Shown here: positions 56,543-64,000 of the stretch, one piece after another
Position numbering within the stretch: position 1 is the first letter of the stretch
Layout: each line of letters starts with the position of its first letter
Assembly: GCF_020422885.1 (NCBI RefSeq)
Contig: NZ_CP084622.1
Location: 4,297,001-4,361,000 of the forward strand
Source: Mesobacillus sp. S13
GTDB lineage: Bacteria > Bacillota > Bacilli > Bacillales > Cytobacillaceae
Direction of reading: 5' to 3'
DNA: 64,000 nt
Notes under the pieces: model-generated
What the model was told of the DNA's origin: nothing
What the model saw: the letters and a program-made list of their open reading frames with translations, nothing else
Database searches by the model: none
Position numbers and translations under genes: made by a program

Positions 56543-57838
56543 ATGAAGAAAAATTTATTGATCATCTTAACGATTTTTGCAATGGCGTTTTCCCTGCTCG
56601 CAGGCTGCTCCAGCGATACGGCGTCAACATCAGCAGACGGGAAAGTTGAAATAGAATTTTGGTACGGGCTCGGCGGTAAACTTGGAGAGGGTGTTGAACA
56701 AGCAATCAAAGAGTTCAACGAAAGCCAGGATGAAATTAAAGTCATTGGAGTTGCTCAGGGCGAGTATGATGAAACAGTCCAAAAATTCCAGGCTGCCGTA
56801 GCTGCAAAAAAAGTACCAGGTGCGGTGCTTTTACAAAATGATCCTATGCATGCTTTTGCCCAAAAAGGGGTATTGGCACCGATGGATTCCTTCATTGATA
56901 AGGATTCTGATTTTAACAAAGATGATTTTGTTGACGCATTCTTCGGACAGGGAACTATTGACGGTAAGCAATATGCAATCCCTATGTATGGCACTACACA
57001 AGTGATGTATTATCGCAAAGACATATTTGAAAAACATGGCATTTCTCCTGACTCTTTAAAAACTTGGGAATCTGTTGCCGAGATCGCGAAGACAATCAAG
57101 GAAAAAGAAAATATTTACGGCTGGGAACCGATGTATGGCCCAGATAACCTGATTGATGCTGCGTTAAGCAAAGGCGCTAAATATCTAAGCGAAGACGGAA
57201 AAGAAGTAATGATCGATTCCCCTGAATGGATTGAAACATGGGAATTTTTCCGAAAAGCAATCCATGAAGACAAGACCATGGCAATCCACCATGGCGGCCA
57301 AGGTTGGGAATACTGGTACAAAACAATTGATGACGTTATGCAAGGCAATGCCGCAGGTTACACAGGTTCAAGCGGTGACCAGGGTGACCTTGACTTCAGT
57401 CTTGTTGCTGCACATCCACAACCAGGCTGGGAAAGCCACGATGCAGCCCCGCATGCAGGCGCGATGGTCGCATCAATCCCTGCTATGGCAACAGAAGCTG
57501 AGCAGGAAGCAGCCTTCAAATGGCTGAAGTTCTTCTCGAGCGCTGAAAAAACGGCAGAATGGTCTATTAACACAGGCTACATCCCGGTTCGAAAATCAGC
57601 TAAGGAAGTGGCAGCATACAAGGAATTTGCTGAAACAAATCCACAAATCAGCGTGCCGCTTCAGCAAGCTGAAATTGCCACCCCTCCTTTCGTAGATCCT
57701 ACGGGCGGAAAAATCTACGATGCTCTGGAAAAAGCAGCGGATAAAGTTGAAATTGAAGGAAAATCTGCAGCAGAAGCATTGAAAGAAGCGAAAAAAGAAG
57801 CACAGCGAGAACTGGATAAGGTTACAAGAGGTAAATGA
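56543..57838 (+). CDS. Extracellular solute-binding lipoprotein (family 1, UgpB-like)
   Basis: A 431-residue binding protein. Signal peptide with lipobox LLAGCSS. Mature part opens IEFWYGLGGKLGEGVEQAI, then IKVIGVAQGEYDETVQKFQAAV, MYGTTQVMYYRKDIFEKHG, and a C-terminal TGYIPVRKSA. The pattern resembles UgpB-type binders of glycerol phosphates or oligosaccharides; the ligand cannot be read from sequence. The stop overlaps the next gene's start (AAATGATG), so it is coupled to the PHP enzyme. Confidence 0.88.
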   Translation: MKKNLLIILTIFAMAFSLLAGCSSDTASTSADGKVEIEFWYGLGGKLGEGVEQAIKEFNESQDEIKVIGVAQGEYDETVQKFQAAVAAKKVPGAVLLQNDPMHAFAQKGVLAPMDSFIDKDSDFNKDDFVDAFFGQGTIDGKQYAIPMYGTTQVMYYRKDIFEKHGISPDSLKTWESVAEIAKTIKEKENIYGWEPMYGPDNLIDAALSKGAKYLSEDGKEVMIDSPEWIETWEFFRKAIHEDKTMAIHHGGQGWEYWYKTIDDVMQGNAAGYTGSSGDQGDLDFSLVAAHPQPGWESHDAAPHAGAMVASIPAMATEAEQEAAFKWLKFFSSAEKTAEWSINTGYIPVRKSAKEVAAYKEFAETNPQISVPLQQAEIATPPFVDPTGGKIYDALEKAADKVEIEGKSAAEALKEAKKEAQRELDKVTRGK

Positions 57839-59361
57839 TGAAAACTTCCTTTATAGGAGTGGGAAGCGGCGTAGTTGATGCGCCGTTTTCTTCTACCTCT
57901 TTCTATTTAGACGGTGAATTCAAATGGCTGAAGCTGAAGGTTTCTTTTTCAAAAAAAGGCTGGTATTCCATTTTCGTCTGGGACCCAGCCGACAAGCTTA
58001 GGATTCAATCCCTTTATATCAATGAACCGAAGGAAATCATCCTATCCGTGAACCATGATGAGACGAGCTATTCGTCAGTACCCGGGCTGATTTTACAAGG
58101 AGAATGGAAGCTGGAGATATTGGCAGCTACATACAAAGCAAATCCAGAATACAAATTCACTTTTGAGTGCGGGCTGGATGCTGCGGCGGGTGATGGTGAG
58201 GCGGACAAGTTTGAATCATGGACTGGTAACGTAAAGACTTTGGCTGCTAAGAGCTCTATTGCGCTAGAGTTGAACACCTTCAACGATGCAAAGGTCCTCA
58301 AAACTTCCAGCCGATGGTATAAAGGCGATTTCCACACCCATACAAATGAATCAGATGGAAAAATGAGTCCGAGGGAAGGCATGGATCAGGCAAAAAAGAT
58401 GGGGCTTGATTACTTCGCGGTAACCGACCATAACATCATCCCGACAAAATGGATAAACGATGACATGCTCACCATTCCCGGAATTGAAATCACTTCTTCC
58501 AAAGGGCATTTCAATGCGCTCGGCCTAAAGCAATGGGTTGACTGGCGGCCAACGTGCACGGATGGCGGCATGGAAACTGAGGAAGGCATGAACCGGGTCA
58601 TTGGCGAGGTAAGGTCCGCCGGAGCACTTGTCAGTATTAACCACCCTATGCTCCAGCCTTGGGAATGGCAGTTCAGAACCACTCCCCTCTCCCTCGTTGA
58701 TGTAATTGAAATCTGGAATGACCCGACTTATAAAGATAACCCTGCCGCGACTGAGGAGGCATTGCAGCTTTGGGACATCCTCTGGAATGACGGCCATCGG
58801 ATTTATGGAATCGGGGGCTCTGATTCGCACTTGAGACCGGATGAAAGCTATGAAAAGAATGGTCCTCCTTCTGTGATAGGCGATCCGGCGACATATGTAT
58901 TTGCAGACGGGCTGTCCGCTCTGACCATTTTAGATGGAGTGAAGAATGGCAATGTTTATGTTACAAGGGGACCAGTGTTGGATTGTCAGGTGTACATGGA
59001 CAGCTCATCATACAAGCCGGGCAGCGAGATCGGAGCAAATGTCAGCGGAGATACCGTGGAATTTGATTATCAAGTAAACTACGAAAACATCGAGACAGGA
59101 GCTTCCCTACACTGGATCCTAAACGGCAATGAATACAAAAAAGTCTTATTAAATCCGAGCCGCGGCACAACCACCGAAACATTCCAGTGGAAAAAAACAG
59201 AACCAAACTGGCTCCGGCTCGAAATCCGTGGAAATAACGGACAACTACTCGCCATCACAAACCCAGTTTACTGCGGAGAAAAGAAAACAACCCTCCAAAC
59301 CTGGGGCGAACTAATCGACAAAATTCGGGCGGTGCCTGTCACCACCCGAATTTCCACATAA
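57835..59361 (+). CDS. PHP-domain metal phosphoesterase (CehA/McbA type) with REP-derived C-terminus
   Basis: A 508-residue protein. An N-terminal beta domain (1-160) precedes a PHP domain (about 165-390): DFHTHTNESDG, VTDHNIIP, PGIEITSSKGHF, INHPMLQ and GGSDSH, covering the metal-binding His/Asp/Glu set. A C-terminal beta domain (about 395-495) follows. CehA-type PHP proteins hydrolyse esters; here the operon suggests a phosphodiester brought to the cell by the adjacent ABC system. The last 16 residues (LIDKIRAVPVTTRIST) come from a REP-like element at 59313-59353, so the original C-terminus was replaced or extended. No signal peptide, so it is cytoplasmic. Confidence 0.85.
   Translation: MMKTSFIGVGSGVVDAPFSSTSFYLDGEFKWLKLKVSFSKKGWYSIFVWDPADKLRIQSLYINEPKEIILSVNHDETSYSSVPGLILQGEWKLEILAATYKANPEYKFTFECGLDAAAGDGEADKFESWTGNVKTLAAKSSIALELNTFNDAKVLKTSSRWYKGDFHTHTNESDGKMSPREGMDQAKKMGLDYFAVTDHNIIPTKWINDDMLTIPGIEITSSKGHFNALGLKQWVDWRPTCTDGGMETEEGMNRVIGEVRSAGALVSINHPMLQPWEWQFRTTPLSLVDVIEIWNDPTYKDNPAATEEALQLWDILWNDGHRIYGIGGSDSHLRPDESYEKNGPPSVIGDPATYVFADGLSALTILDGVKNGNVYVTRGPVLDCQVYMDSSSYKPGSEIGANVSGDTVEFDYQVNYENIETGASLHWILNGNEYKKVLLNPSRGTTTETFQWKKTEPNWLRLEIRGNNGQLLAITNPVYCGEKKTTLQTWGELIDKIRAVPVTTRIST
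59313..59353. repeat. REP-like element, copy 10 (forms the 3' end of the PHP gene)
   Basis: ATCGACAAAATTCGGGCGG, core TGCCTGTC, ACCACCCGAAT, in reverse-core orientation. Confidence 0.9.
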
Positions 59362-59366
59362 GATAA

Positions 59367-59388
59367 GGCTCCTTCGAATGAAGGAGCC
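59367..59388. terminator. Bidirectional terminator between convergent genes
   Basis: Stem GGCTCCTTC / GAAGGAGCC, loop GAAT; T-tails are weak. Confidence 0.6.
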
Positions 59389-59407
59389 TATTCGTTCAAT
59401 ATATAGT

Positions 59408-59891
59408 TTATGCGGATTCGGTTTGCTGCTTCTGAATGACGCGTTTGCAAACTTCGTAGCATTCATCAATGTGGGAGTTACCAAGATACTTCATAGCTCC
59501 AAAGCTAATTCCCGCCGATACAGCTTGTCCCACGAAAGGGATGAACTTTGTAACTGACTTTACTGCCACCCTCGTGCTAATCTTTTTTAACAAAATAGCA
59601 ACTACTTCTTTCGTTATGAGTTTTCCTACTAACTTACTGCCTAAAGAGGAAATAATAACAAGTATTTGCGCCTTGCTAGCAGCATCCAATTGATCAATCT
59701 GCTCGGGAGATAACCCAAACTTTCTGTTAATCGCAGGGAGAAGCTCCATCATGATGGTCACATCCCGCACCAACATCAAGACCTGGTACCGGAACAACTG
59801 CAGCAGCCGCAGAAGCAGTCGCCCGTTTATTCACCATTGACTTACACTCTTCCTTCACTCGCTCTAACTCACTCATCGTTGCTGGAATCAT
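59408..59891 (-). pseudogene. EcsC/DUF697-like membrane-associated protein, frameshifted
   Basis: Two overlapping frames together read as one protein. The first begins at ATG 59891 (SELERVKEECKSMVNKRA, then AAAVVPVPGLDVGA). After a GGG at 59764-59766 the sequence continues in another frame as DVTIMMELLPAINRKFGL and runs to the stop at 59408, including KFIPFVGQAVSAGISFGAM. One extra G would explain the break, since VPVPGLDVGADVTIMMELLP is the expected continuous motif. The glycine-rich hydrophobic segments suggest the EcsC/DUF697-like group, with low certainty. The downstream frame alone (59408-59797) has no ribosome-binding site. A sequencing error would restore an intact gene. Confidence 0.65.
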
Positions 59892-60011
59892 ACTATTTAT
59901 TATCCCCCTAAAAACAAATTAGACACCATCACACAATACTACCAAACTAGTACTTAATACCTATAAATTATAAATAATTTCGGACTAACCTCAGAAAATA
60001 CTAAGAGATAT

Positions 60012-60051
60012 AATTCGACAAATTTCGGGCGGTGCCTGTCACCGCCCGAAA
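60012..60051. repeat. REP-like element, copy 11
   Basis: TTCGACAAATTTCGGGCGG, core TGCCTGTC, ACCGCCCGAA; arms matched with C/G at the variable position. Confidence 0.92.
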
Positions 60052-60134
60052 GATTTTTGTTGAACAACTTCTAATTTTGGATTAATATGGAAGTAATAAT
60101 TTGAAAATATATCCAGAATAGTAGGAGGTTTGAC

Positions 60135-60803
60135 ATGGTTACTCCTGTGCAGAAGCATTTTAGGAAGGAAATGCAAGAGTGGAATCGTACTGGTTATGAT
60201 TTTGGTGCAGACAGTATTTATCACTCAGGAAAAAAACAGAGGAATAAGAGACCATGGTGGACTTATAGTGTTGCCGGAATCCTCCTTTTTTTATTGATGT
60301 TCTCCACCATTCCTAATAAATTGTATAACGATTACATAGTTAACAAGCATGATAGAATGTTCAATTACCTGCAAGCACATAAGGATTACACTGAAAAAAG
60401 TGATTATATCTTAAATGGCTATTTGACTCAGTTATCACAGAATTCCCCCTGGGGCTTAGTCTCTTTACAAAAAGATAAGGCCGCACTGAATATGCTTCTG
60501 ATCGAGTCTGAAAAACTGAAAGCACCCTCAGCATTTAACACACATCAGCAGGCATTTTTAGAGACCATGGAGAAAAAGCTTTTTATTATCACATATCTAG
60601 AAATACTAGCTAAGACAAATAGTGGTTACAACGGAGAGCTTGATCAGCATATTAATGATCTGAACGTTAGCAGGCAATTAGAGCAAGACAGACTAATTAG
60701 CATCTTCAAGGCAGAGGATATCGGCTATACACTCCAGCCCGATGGAACCCTAATGTACCACATAAAAACCTACTATCCTGAAAACTCAAAATACAAACAA
60801 TAA
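60135..60803 (+). CDS. Single-pass membrane hypothetical protein (222 aa)
   Basis: ATG 60135 follows AGGAGGTTTGAC. A basic cytoplasmic N-terminus (1-40, KKQRNKRPWW) leads to one transmembrane helix (about 42-60) and a 160-residue outside domain rich in Lys, Asp and Leu with predicted helices (NKHDRMFNYLQAHKDYTEKS, QQAFLETMEKKLFIITYLE). The shape is that of a signal-sensing or lytic-control membrane protein, but no family is recognised. The small zinc-ribbon gene follows 34 bp later, probably in the same operon. Confidence 0.75.
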   Translation: MVTPVQKHFRKEMQEWNRTGYDFGADSIYHSGKKQRNKRPWWTYSVAGILLFLLMFSTIPNKLYNDYIVNKHDRMFNYLQAHKDYTEKSDYILNGYLTQLSQNSPWGLVSLQKDKAALNMLLIESEKLKAPSAFNTHQQAFLETMEKKLFIITYLEILAKTNSGYNGELDQHINDLNVSRQLEQDRLISIFKAEDIGYTLQPDGTLMYHIKTYYPENSKYKQ

Positions 60804-60837
60804 GCTCTAGTAATGTTTACAATAAGGAGATGACATC

Positions 60838-60993
60838 GTGTCTTTTTTTTCCCTCTTTACAAAGAAATGTGAAATATGCAAGAGAAAAACTAGCACTCTC
60901 CGAAAATACAAGAATGATCATGGAAACACAATAAAGATATGTATCCACTGTTCAAAATACGCCGAACGGAGAGCCTATATAACAAGCAGATGA
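60838..60993 (+). CDS. Small zinc-ribbon-like protein (51 aa)
   Basis: GTG 60838 is 7 nt after AAGGAG; stop TGA 60991-60993. Two Cys pairs, CEIC and CIHC, spaced by about 20 residues, make a likely four-cysteine zinc site; the rest is strongly basic (KRKTSTLRKYK, ERRAYITSR). Possibly nucleic-acid binding. It lies directly downstream of the membrane protein gene. Family not recognised. Confidence 0.65.
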   Translation: MSFFSLFTKKCEICKRKTSTLRKYKNDHGNTIKICIHCSKYAERRAYITSR

Positions 60994-60998
60994 CTAAC

Positions 60999-61029
60999 GC
61001 ATGCCGACCAGACAACAACCTGGCCGGCA
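60999..61029 (+). terminator. Possible terminator hairpin
   Basis: TGCCGACCAG / CTGGCCGGCA, without a clear T-run. Confidence 0.35.
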
Positions 61030-61038
61030 ATTATTATG

Positions 61039-61083
61039 TTCGACAAAATTCGGGTGGTGACAGGCACCTGTCGACAGGCACCC
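61039..61083. repeat. REP-like element, copy 12
   Basis: TTCGACAAAATTCGGGTGG, TGACAGGCACC, then a partial second unit TGTCGACAGGCACCC. Confidence 0.9.
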
Positions 61084-61202
61084 AATACTGACTTTGATGA
61101 CTGACATTATATGACTAAAGAATCATTTATTAACAATAAAAATAGTGTTATATTTTTCTAGGAATTTAATTTCCAATTCAACCAAATTACTAGGGGGATA
61201 AA

Positions 61203-62318
61203 TTGTTGAAGAAGTTTTTAATTTCATTGTCGTTAGTGATGGGCTTGAGTCTATTTTTGCAACTTCCGCTAGCTGAATTATCAACTACAACTCATGCGGC
61301 TTCATATGGATGGAAGCAGGTAAATGGGAACTGGTACTACTACACTTCAAGTGGCGTCAAGGTAACTGGTTGGAAGTCTATCGGAGGTAAATGGTACTAT
61401 TTTAACTCTTATGGTGTCATGAAAACCGGATGGGTGAAGGAAGGCTCGAAATGGTATTTTCTTGACTCTAACGGTGCAATGAAAACTGGATGGCTTCAGT
61501 CAGGCAGCAAATGGTATTACCTGAACACAGACGGCGCGATGGCTACCGGCTGGAAAAAGGTTTCAAACACATGGTACTATCTCGAGTCTTCTGGTGCAAT
61601 GAGAACTGGATGGCTCCAGTCAGGCAGTAATTGGTACTATTTAAAGCCAAACGGCGCCATGCAGACATCCTGGGCCAAAGTTTCCGGTAAATGGTATTTC
61701 TTCGACACGAATGGAACGATGAAAACTGGATGGGTACAGTCAGGATCAGACTGGTATTATATGAATACCAATGGCACAATGAAAACCGGCTGGGTTTCAT
61801 CTGGCGGAAAATGGTACTATCTTGACGAAGTTGATGGTTTCATGTGGACAGGTTGGATTGATGATAATGGCAAGCTGTATTACTTATATGACAATGGGGT
61901 AATGGCAGCCAGCACAACAATCAACGGAATTACTCTTGGCGCAGACGGAGCAGCAATCGAAGAAACAGGTTTTTTCAATACGGATTTAAAAAGTACAATC
62001 GGACAAATCATCAAGTATTACAATGATAGTATTAAAAAGGATTTTAAAGTAGAATACGAAGATACAAACGATATTGCGTACTTCTTCAGGAATACCGAGC
62101 CTCTCGCATACGCAGAAGCTGGAGTGGTAATGGGTGATGTATTTTTCCCGGAATTCCTCGTTGACCTTGCATATGCCCTTGGCATACCAGTAAATGAAGA
62201 GGAAATGGAAGCACTTCTGATCGAAGCATCTGACCACGGGCAAGCACATAACGAATTGGTTTCCGTATACAACGACGGAATCACCCTTGAATTCTACTGG
62301 GATATTGAAAACTATTAA
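61203..62318 (+). CDS. Choline-binding-repeat protein with unknown C-terminal domain
   Basis: A 371-residue exported protein. TTG 61203 (or the next TTG, 61206) follows AGGGGG. Signal peptide to about residue 33 (THAA). Residues 34-250 hold ten regular aromatic repeats. The cap-like segment (AASTTINGITLGADGAAIEE) is internal at about 233-256 rather than at the end. The last 115 residues (ETGFFNTDLKSTIGQIIKYY, NDIAYFFRNTEPLAYAEAG, ending LEFYWDIENY) form an acidic domain I do not recognise, with no catalytic motif visible. It could be a binding or inhibitory module displayed on the wall. Confidence 0.85.
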   Translation: MLKKFLISLSLVMGLSLFLQLPLAELSTTTHAASYGWKQVNGNWYYYTSSGVKVTGWKSIGGKWYYFNSYGVMKTGWVKEGSKWYFLDSNGAMKTGWLQSGSKWYYLNTDGAMATGWKKVSNTWYYLESSGAMRTGWLQSGSNWYYLKPNGAMQTSWAKVSGKWYFFDTNGTMKTGWVQSGSDWYYMNTNGTMKTGWVSSGGKWYYLDEVDGFMWTGWIDDNGKLYYLYDNGVMAASTTINGITLGADGAAIEETGFFNTDLKSTIGQIIKYYNDSIKKDFKVEYEDTNDIAYFFRNTEPLAYAEAGVVMGDVFFPEFLVDLAYALGIPVNEEEMEALLIEASDHGQAHNELVSVYNDGITLEFYWDIENY

Positions 62319-62324
62319 AATACG

Positions 62325-62358
62325 ACACCGACTGAATCAGATTCAGTCGGTGTTTTTT
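62325..62358 (+). terminator. Intrinsic terminator of the repeat-protein gene
   Basis: Stem CACCGACTGAAT / ATTCAGTCGGTG followed by TTTTTTT. Confidence 0.88.
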
Positions 62359-62388
62359 TCGACAAAATTCGGGTGGTGACAGGCACCA
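62358..62388. repeat. REP-like element, copy 13
   Basis: TTCGACAAAATTCGGGTGG plus TGACAGGCACC, one base from the stop codon of the amidase gene on the minus strand. Confidence 0.92.
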
Positions 62389-62389
62389 A

Positions 62390-63091
62390 TCAATTGACAG
62401 ATACAATCTTCGACCAGTCAAATAAACTTCCTGGGTCTGTTTTTCGTTCTGGTGAATATTCGTCGTGGCCTATGATGTGTTTCCTGTCCTTATTAATATT
62501 TTTGTTCCTGGCTGTGATGTCATTTAGCAATCGGTTAAGTGCATCATACTGCGCTTCTGTGTAGCCAATATATTCCTGAGGAATGCTCTTATAGTGCTGA
62601 GCTGACATCATTGGTGCCATCTCTTCTTGCGTACCAATTGCCATCAGTTCAATACCAATTGAGTATCTGTTCAAATGGTCTTTATACTCAGGAAATGCTA
62701 GCAAATCCCCTTTTCCTGCATGGCGCGCTGCCCTTGATTCCGGCAGCAAATAGTAAATTTCCCCATTTCGATCAATCATGTAATGCGGAGAAACCTCGTA
62801 ATCTATGAAAGTTTGCCTTATTTCTTCATACACGTACGGATTCTCTGGGTTCGCGACCGCATTGCTTGAAAAGTGAAGCACAACATGAGTTTTCACATCA
62901 CTGCTTGGCACGAAATTGAGCCGTGGCATAAAATCCTTAATCACCGGAATCCGCACCTCATTTTGGACTTGCTTAGGGTTCTTTTCCTCAGCACTCGCGA
63001 CAACCTGTTCCTCAATCTCAGCAGAGCATCCCCCAGCCATCAGCAGAACTAAAGGCAGAACCCACAACACCAGCATCAACCTTCTTTTCAT
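62390..63091 (-). CDS. N-acetylmuramoyl-L-alanine amidase lipoprotein (Amidase_2/PGRP type)
   Basis: A 233-residue lipoprotein. ATG 63091 is 7 nt after GGGGG; the ORF start at 63202 precedes that site. Lipobox LLMAGGCS. The Amidase_2 fold (about 65-230) has zinc His in VVLHFSSN, the YEVSPHYMIDRNGEIYYLL strand, AARHAGKG, the NRYSIGIEL motif, and HIIGHDEYSPERKTDPG with the last zinc His and the Lys/Asp. It cleaves MurNAc-L-Ala bonds. Unlike the Amidase_3 protein it is anchored by lipid, without repeats. A REP-like element touches its 3' end. Confidence 0.9.
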   Translation of the reverse strand: MKRRLMLVLWVLPLVLLMAGGCSAEIEEQVVASAEEKNPKQVQNEVRIPVIKDFMPRLNFVPSSDVKTHVVLHFSSNAVANPENPYVYEEIRQTFIDYEVSPHYMIDRNGEIYYLLPESRAARHAGKGDLLAFPEYKDHLNRYSIGIELMAIGTQEEMAPMMSAQHYKSIPQEYIGYTEAQYDALNRLLNDITARNKNINKDRKHIIGHDEYSPERKTDPGSLFDWSKIVSVN

Positions 63092-63249
63092 CCAATATCC
63101 CCCGATTGTAATGATCTCTCTAATAAAATATGAATATATTAATAATTCTGTTTCTCTTTGAAAAACCCTCTTTGGCAAGAAAATCAAGGAGGGATTCCCC
63201 AATTTAAGTTGATATAGTAATCCTATTTAATTGTGTTCTGTTCAAATGA

Positions 63250-63290
63250 AAAGAAGCATAGGGCCCATCAGCGTCCCGATGCTTCTACCA
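63250..63290 (-). terminator. Intrinsic terminator of the VanZ gene
   Basis: Stem AGAAGCAT / ATGCTTCT around an inner GGGCCC/GGGACG loop, TTCTTTTC on the minus strand. Confidence 0.65.
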
Positions 63291-63291
63291 G

Positions 63292-63747
63292 CTAAAAACC
63301 GATCAGGGCTCCTAGGTTCCGGATTTTCTCCAGGATAGGTTCATCAACTGTCAAAAAAGGGCGTTCATTCAGGTATAGCAAGCCAAATAGCAATGGAATC
63401 AGGACGAGAGTATAAAGACTGAATACCATCGATAGAACCTTTTTTCTGCGTTCAATTATATATGATAAACATAATGAGATGGCAATCCCTGTTGTCACAC
63501 CTATTATATTTGCAATGGCATCAAGGAACTCGGTGCTTCTGCCAGGATCAAAATACTGGCGATACTCTTCAATGATTCCAATTGTCACCAGGGTAATCCA
63601 CACCACACTTAAATGCTGCCTGGCTCGTTGATGGTCCACGATAAGTAATATGAATAAACCTATACAAGCCGAAACCCCTGCAAAACCAGCAAAATGCATC
63701 AGTTTGTCCACTCCGAACACCAGCTTATAGTTAAACATCAGCCACAT
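63292..63747 (-). CDS. VanZ-family membrane protein
   Basis: A 151-residue protein with four predicted transmembrane helices and the VanZ pattern: GVDKLMHFAGFAGVSACIG, then IIEEYRQYFDPGRSTEFLD and ANIIGVTTG. VanZ proteins are linked to low-level glycopeptide resistance and envelope functions; the molecular role is unclear. ATG 63747 is 9 nt after GGTGG; GTG 63750 is the alternative. Confidence 0.85.
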   Translation of the reverse strand: MWLMFNYKLVFGVDKLMHFAGFAGVSACIGLFILLIVDHQRARQHLSVVWITLVTIGIIEEYRQYFDPGRSTEFLDAIANIIGVTTGIAISLCLSYIIERRKKVLSMVFSLYTLVLIPLLFGLLYLNERPFLTVDEPILEKIRNLGALIGF

Positions 63748-63821
63748 CACCCTCTCACCCACCAGCCTATCCATTGCTGCGAGAGGATAATCATGAAGAA
63801 GTAAAGCATTACGAAGGATCC

Positions 63822-63877
63822 ATCGACAAAATTCGGGTGGTGACAGGCACCTGTCGGATTGGGCACCTGTCGAATTT
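63822..63877. repeat. REP-like element, copy 14
   Basis: ATCGACAAAATTCGGGTGG, TGACAGGCACC, then TGTCGGATTGGGCACC and TGTCGAAT: one and a half units. Confidence 0.88.
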
Positions 63878-63933
63878 CTCTCTTAAAATAGAGACCAGCA
63901 CCTACTATCTGGCAGCTGGGCGTTCCAATTTAT

Positions 63934-64000
63934 TCAAACTTCCTGCAAAAACCTTAAAGCTCTTTCCCTCATCCTTTCTTCATATTTCTCTGCCACGTTC
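63934..64000 (-). CDS. Possible C-terminal end of a gene entering from the right
   Basis: On the minus strand an open frame enters at the window edge and reads VAEKYEERMRERALRFLQEV before TGA at 63934-63936. It is charged and helical, like a real C-terminus, but too short to identify. Confidence 0.3.
   Translation of the reverse strand, partial: NVAEKYEERMRERALRFLQEV

Overview
The window is low-GC Gram-positive DNA of Bacillaceae type. The support is a comK homologue, an xpaC-yaaN (telA) pair, gtaB/galU, perfect CcpA cre boxes, a SigD-type promoter, AGGAGG or GGGGG ribosome-binding sites and many TTG/GTG starts. I cannot name the genus from sequence alone; a Mesobacillus/Cytobacillus-like relative would fit. 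There are no rRNA or tRNA genes and no CRISPR array.

The dominant theme is the cell surface. Ten exported proteins carry long arrays of aromatic GW...WYYL...G.M.TGW repeats, the choline-binding (CW_binding) type used by pneumococcal surface proteins. They are a partial repeat protein (1-891), an NlpC/P60 hydrolase, two paralogous giant S8 proteases, a nuclease with a tandem 5'-nucleotidase, a YfkN-like double nucleotidase, an SGNH esterase, an Amidase_3 autolysin, an L,D-transpeptidase and a repeat protein with an unknown C-terminal domain. Among them lies a lic-type operon on the minus strand (30673-34155): a helix-turn-helix/nucleotidyltransferase/choline-kinase fusion (licA-like), a choline-type permease (licB) and a phosphocholine cytidylyltransferase (licC). 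These would take up and activate choline as CDP-choline. Nearby are galU, galE, a Ugp glycerol-3-phosphate ABC transporter, a glycerophosphodiesterase lipoprotein and glpK, which could supply choline and glycerophosphate. Enzyme and anchor together suggest a phosphocholine-decorated wall that displays a family of choline-binding enzymes. The final transferase (LicD) is not in the window.

A second theme is cyclic di-GMP. Two class I c-di-GMP (GEMM-I) riboswitches each precede a tiny gene: minus strand 7341-7425, and plus strand 19451-19528 behind a SigD-like promoter. A membrane GGDEF plus HD-GYP protein lies at 46680-48515.

A third theme is mobile DNA. About 14 copies of a palindromic REP-like element are scattered from 19.4 to 63.9 kb, densest from 45 kb onward, with a RAYT (Y1 HUH) transposase in the middle of the cluster at 53634-54203. 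Copies encode the N-terminus of an ABC permease and the C-terminus of a PHP-domain enzyme of the same operon. Others abut stop codons. An IS1182-family element (28897-30636) has inserted into a terminator hairpin and duplicated about 33 bp of it.

Layout: 1-18.2 kb repeat-bearing surface enzymes; 18.3-22.7 kb small genes, telA/xpaC and a SUKH protein; 22.8-28.9 kb further surface enzymes; 28.9-30.6 kb IS; 30.7-35.4 kb lic operon and galU; 35.5-38.2 kb amidase and small ORFs; 38.5-45.6 kb ugp/glpQ/glpK; 45.9-48.5 kb DUF5317 pair and GGDEF/HD-GYP; 48.5-51.1 kb galE and L,D-transpeptidase; 51.4-54.2 kb comK, sigma factor, IDEAL protein and RAYT; 54.7-59.4 kb second sugar-type ABC operon with PHP enzyme; 59.4-64 kb small genes, a repeat protein, an Amidase_2 lipoprotein and a VanZ protein.
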